Below are positions 62,423-64,000 of a DNA stretch of 64,000 nt, one piece after another (within the stretch, counting starts at the first letter, position 1; the number at the start of each line of letters is the position of its first letter). The notes beneath the pieces were generated by a model. It was not told the DNA's origin. It ran no database searches and saw only the letters and a program-made list of their open reading frames with translations. The position numbers were made by a program, and so were the translations under genes. The stretch comes from Eopsaltria australis (lineage: Eukaryota; Chordata; Aves; Passeriformes; Petroicidae), in assembly GCA_034509425.1 (NCBI GenBank), contig JAVTVJ010001214.1, forward strand, positions 340,552 to 404,551, in the 5' to 3' direction.

Positions 62423-64000
62423 CTGCGGGAAGGGGACAAAGGAATGGCTCCGGTTTTAATTTCCGTCGGTGAATAATTAAAGGCCGAGAGAAAGGAAACC
62501 AATCCATCCCCTCGGCCTCGGCCGGGAACACAAAAACAATGGGAACGGGGTCGGGTCTCGGACAGCCTGCTCGGAAAAGGGGTTATCGAAGAGATGTCAT
62601 GGAATTCCATCCGGGCAGAATTCCTGCAAAGGGTTTTGGGAAGGAAAAAAATAAAAGGGAATTGGACAAACACCCTGAATTCAGGGAGTGAAAGAGCGTT
62701 GGAGGAAGAGCTGGAGATCTGAGGAACACGAGAGATGTTGCAAAGATGACAAATTCCCTGGTTTTATGGGAGAAACAGGTGAAAAAGTGGGAGAAATGGG
62801 TCATTCCCAAGAGGAAAAACTGCTGCGGGAGCCCAGATCCCACCAGCACATCCCCATGCCTGGGTTTCTATTGGAAAAAGTTGCTGGAATGCTCCTTTCC
62901 TGAGGGAAAGGGAGTCCTTGACTCAGCCGGGAGATTAAGACTGAGCCAGAGTCACACGAGTTGGGAATTGCCGCCTCCAGCCCTGGGATCCTCGGCATGG
63001 GATGGTCATGGAGCTGCTGGAGCGGCTCCAGAGGAAACCACGGAGATGCACCAAGGGCTGGAGCCTCTCTGCACTGGGAATGTCCAAATGGAGAAGAGAA
63101 GGATCCAGGGAGAGCTCAGAGCCCCTTCCAGTGCCCAAAGGAGCTCCAGGAGAGCTGGAAAGGGACTGGGGACAAGAGATGGAAGGACAGGACACAGGGA
63201 ATAGCTTCCCAGTGGGAAAGGGGAGCTTGGGGTGGGATCTTGGGAAGGAATTTCAGGCTGGGAGGGTGGGGAGAGGCTGGACTGGAATTCCCAGATTTCC
63301 TGTGGCTGCCCCTGGATCCCTGGGAGTGTCCAAGGCCAGGTTTGTCCTGACCTAAGCCAGAGAAGGAATCTGGATGGGAGGGAAGCGCACATGGAACATT
63401 GGGAATGCTCTTGGGTATCCTGTTGGGAACGCCAAGGGTTGGAATCACATTCCCAACCCAGGGGAGGTGTGGGACAGCCGGAGGCTCCTGGGAAAGGTGG
63501 GATCAGGAGCCTCCCGGCCGTGCAGCACTGACCACACCACACCTGACCGTTTATCCCTGACCATGGATAAATCCAGCCTCTGGAGACACTTCCATGGGAC
63601 CAAGCGCCCTGCTCCTGCCTTGGCATCCCAGACGTTTTCCCATGGTCCTCCTGGAAGCTTTAATCATGAGGGGAACACCCAGGTTCTGGGAAGAAATTCC
63701 AGGCAAAATTCCCTTTTCCTACCCTCAAACCTGGCTGGAAACCAGTGGAAATTTCCCCAGAACCACGATCCAAACCAAGGCTTTTCCCTGCCTGCAGAGA
63801 GACATTCCTGCTTTTCTTCGCAGAGGAAAACCGATCCCGGGCTCTGAATGGAAACAATGAATTTCCAATCGCTGCCCTCTCCCGCCTTTCCAGAGGTATC
63901 CAATTCCAGCCCCACCTCAGTGCCCAGCCCAGGGAACAGGCAGCCCTTCCTCTCCCAGGAATCCACCATCATTCCATGCAATTCCAGGAATCCACCATCA
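62423..64000 (-). other. OTOF: OTOF intron, continues beyond the window
   Basis: Upstream of visible exon 1. The preceding coding exon, which should carry the basic linker after C2A, was not found here. It contains a CR1 piece (63050-63345). The last bases repeat ATCCACCATCA at 63961 and 63990, which could be the start of another tandem array. Confidence 0.6.
63050..63345 (+). mobile_element. CR1 LINE 3' fragment
   Basis: Sense orientation; the GGAGCTCCAGGAGAGCTGG block runs to TGGATCCCTGGGAGTGTCC, with the tail lost. Confidence 0.65.

Overview
This window is vertebrate nuclear DNA, most likely from a bird. Many intronic and intergenic stretches match the 3' end of CR1 (chicken repeat 1) LINEs in both orientations, and there are several avian-type endogenous-retrovirus LTRs. 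All identifications come from reading the sequence and recalling families; no database search was run.

Layout. (1) 1-1010: a decayed endogenous retrovirus whose integrase-like frame has several stops; it enters from the left edge. (2) About 2.9-12.9 kb, minus strand: a very large interferon-inducible GTPase gene (VLIG/GVIN/URGCP family). Nearly all coding lies in one huge exon (9538 to 3973). A single frame break splits it into a 741-codon segment and a segment of about 1,100 codons. Its predicted promoter at 12.82-12.89 kb has an ISRE, a GAS site and a TATA box in the order expected of an interferon-stimulated gene. (3) 13-19.95 kb: intergenic DNA crowded with ERV and LTR remnants in both orientations. 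(4) 19.95 kb to the right edge, minus strand: the otoferlin gene (OTOF). Forty consecutive coding exons were located with their splice sites. They give an uninterrupted frame of 5,378 bp (about 1,791 residues), from the linker after C2A to the C-terminal membrane anchor and stop. The first exons, including C2A, lie beyond 64 kb.

The OTOF introns are small to medium and rich in minisatellites: about a dozen arrays with units from 5 to 194 bp, plus CR1 fragments and two LTRs. Several of these touch splice sites. A complete solo LTR with a 4-bp target duplication sits 7 nt upstream of the exon at 30519-30656. A minisatellite of about 1 kb carries copies of the donor of the exon at 52605-52788. 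A 194-bp tandem repeat carries three exact copies of the acceptor tract of the exon at 60323-60454. These are the most unusual features here.

Functionally the two genes are unrelated. Otoferlin is a multi-C2 calcium sensor for synaptic vesicle fusion in hair cells. The VLIG-type protein is a cytosolic GTPase induced by interferon. They share a strand, with about 7 kb of retroelement-filled DNA between the OTOF poly(A) site and the VLIG promoter.
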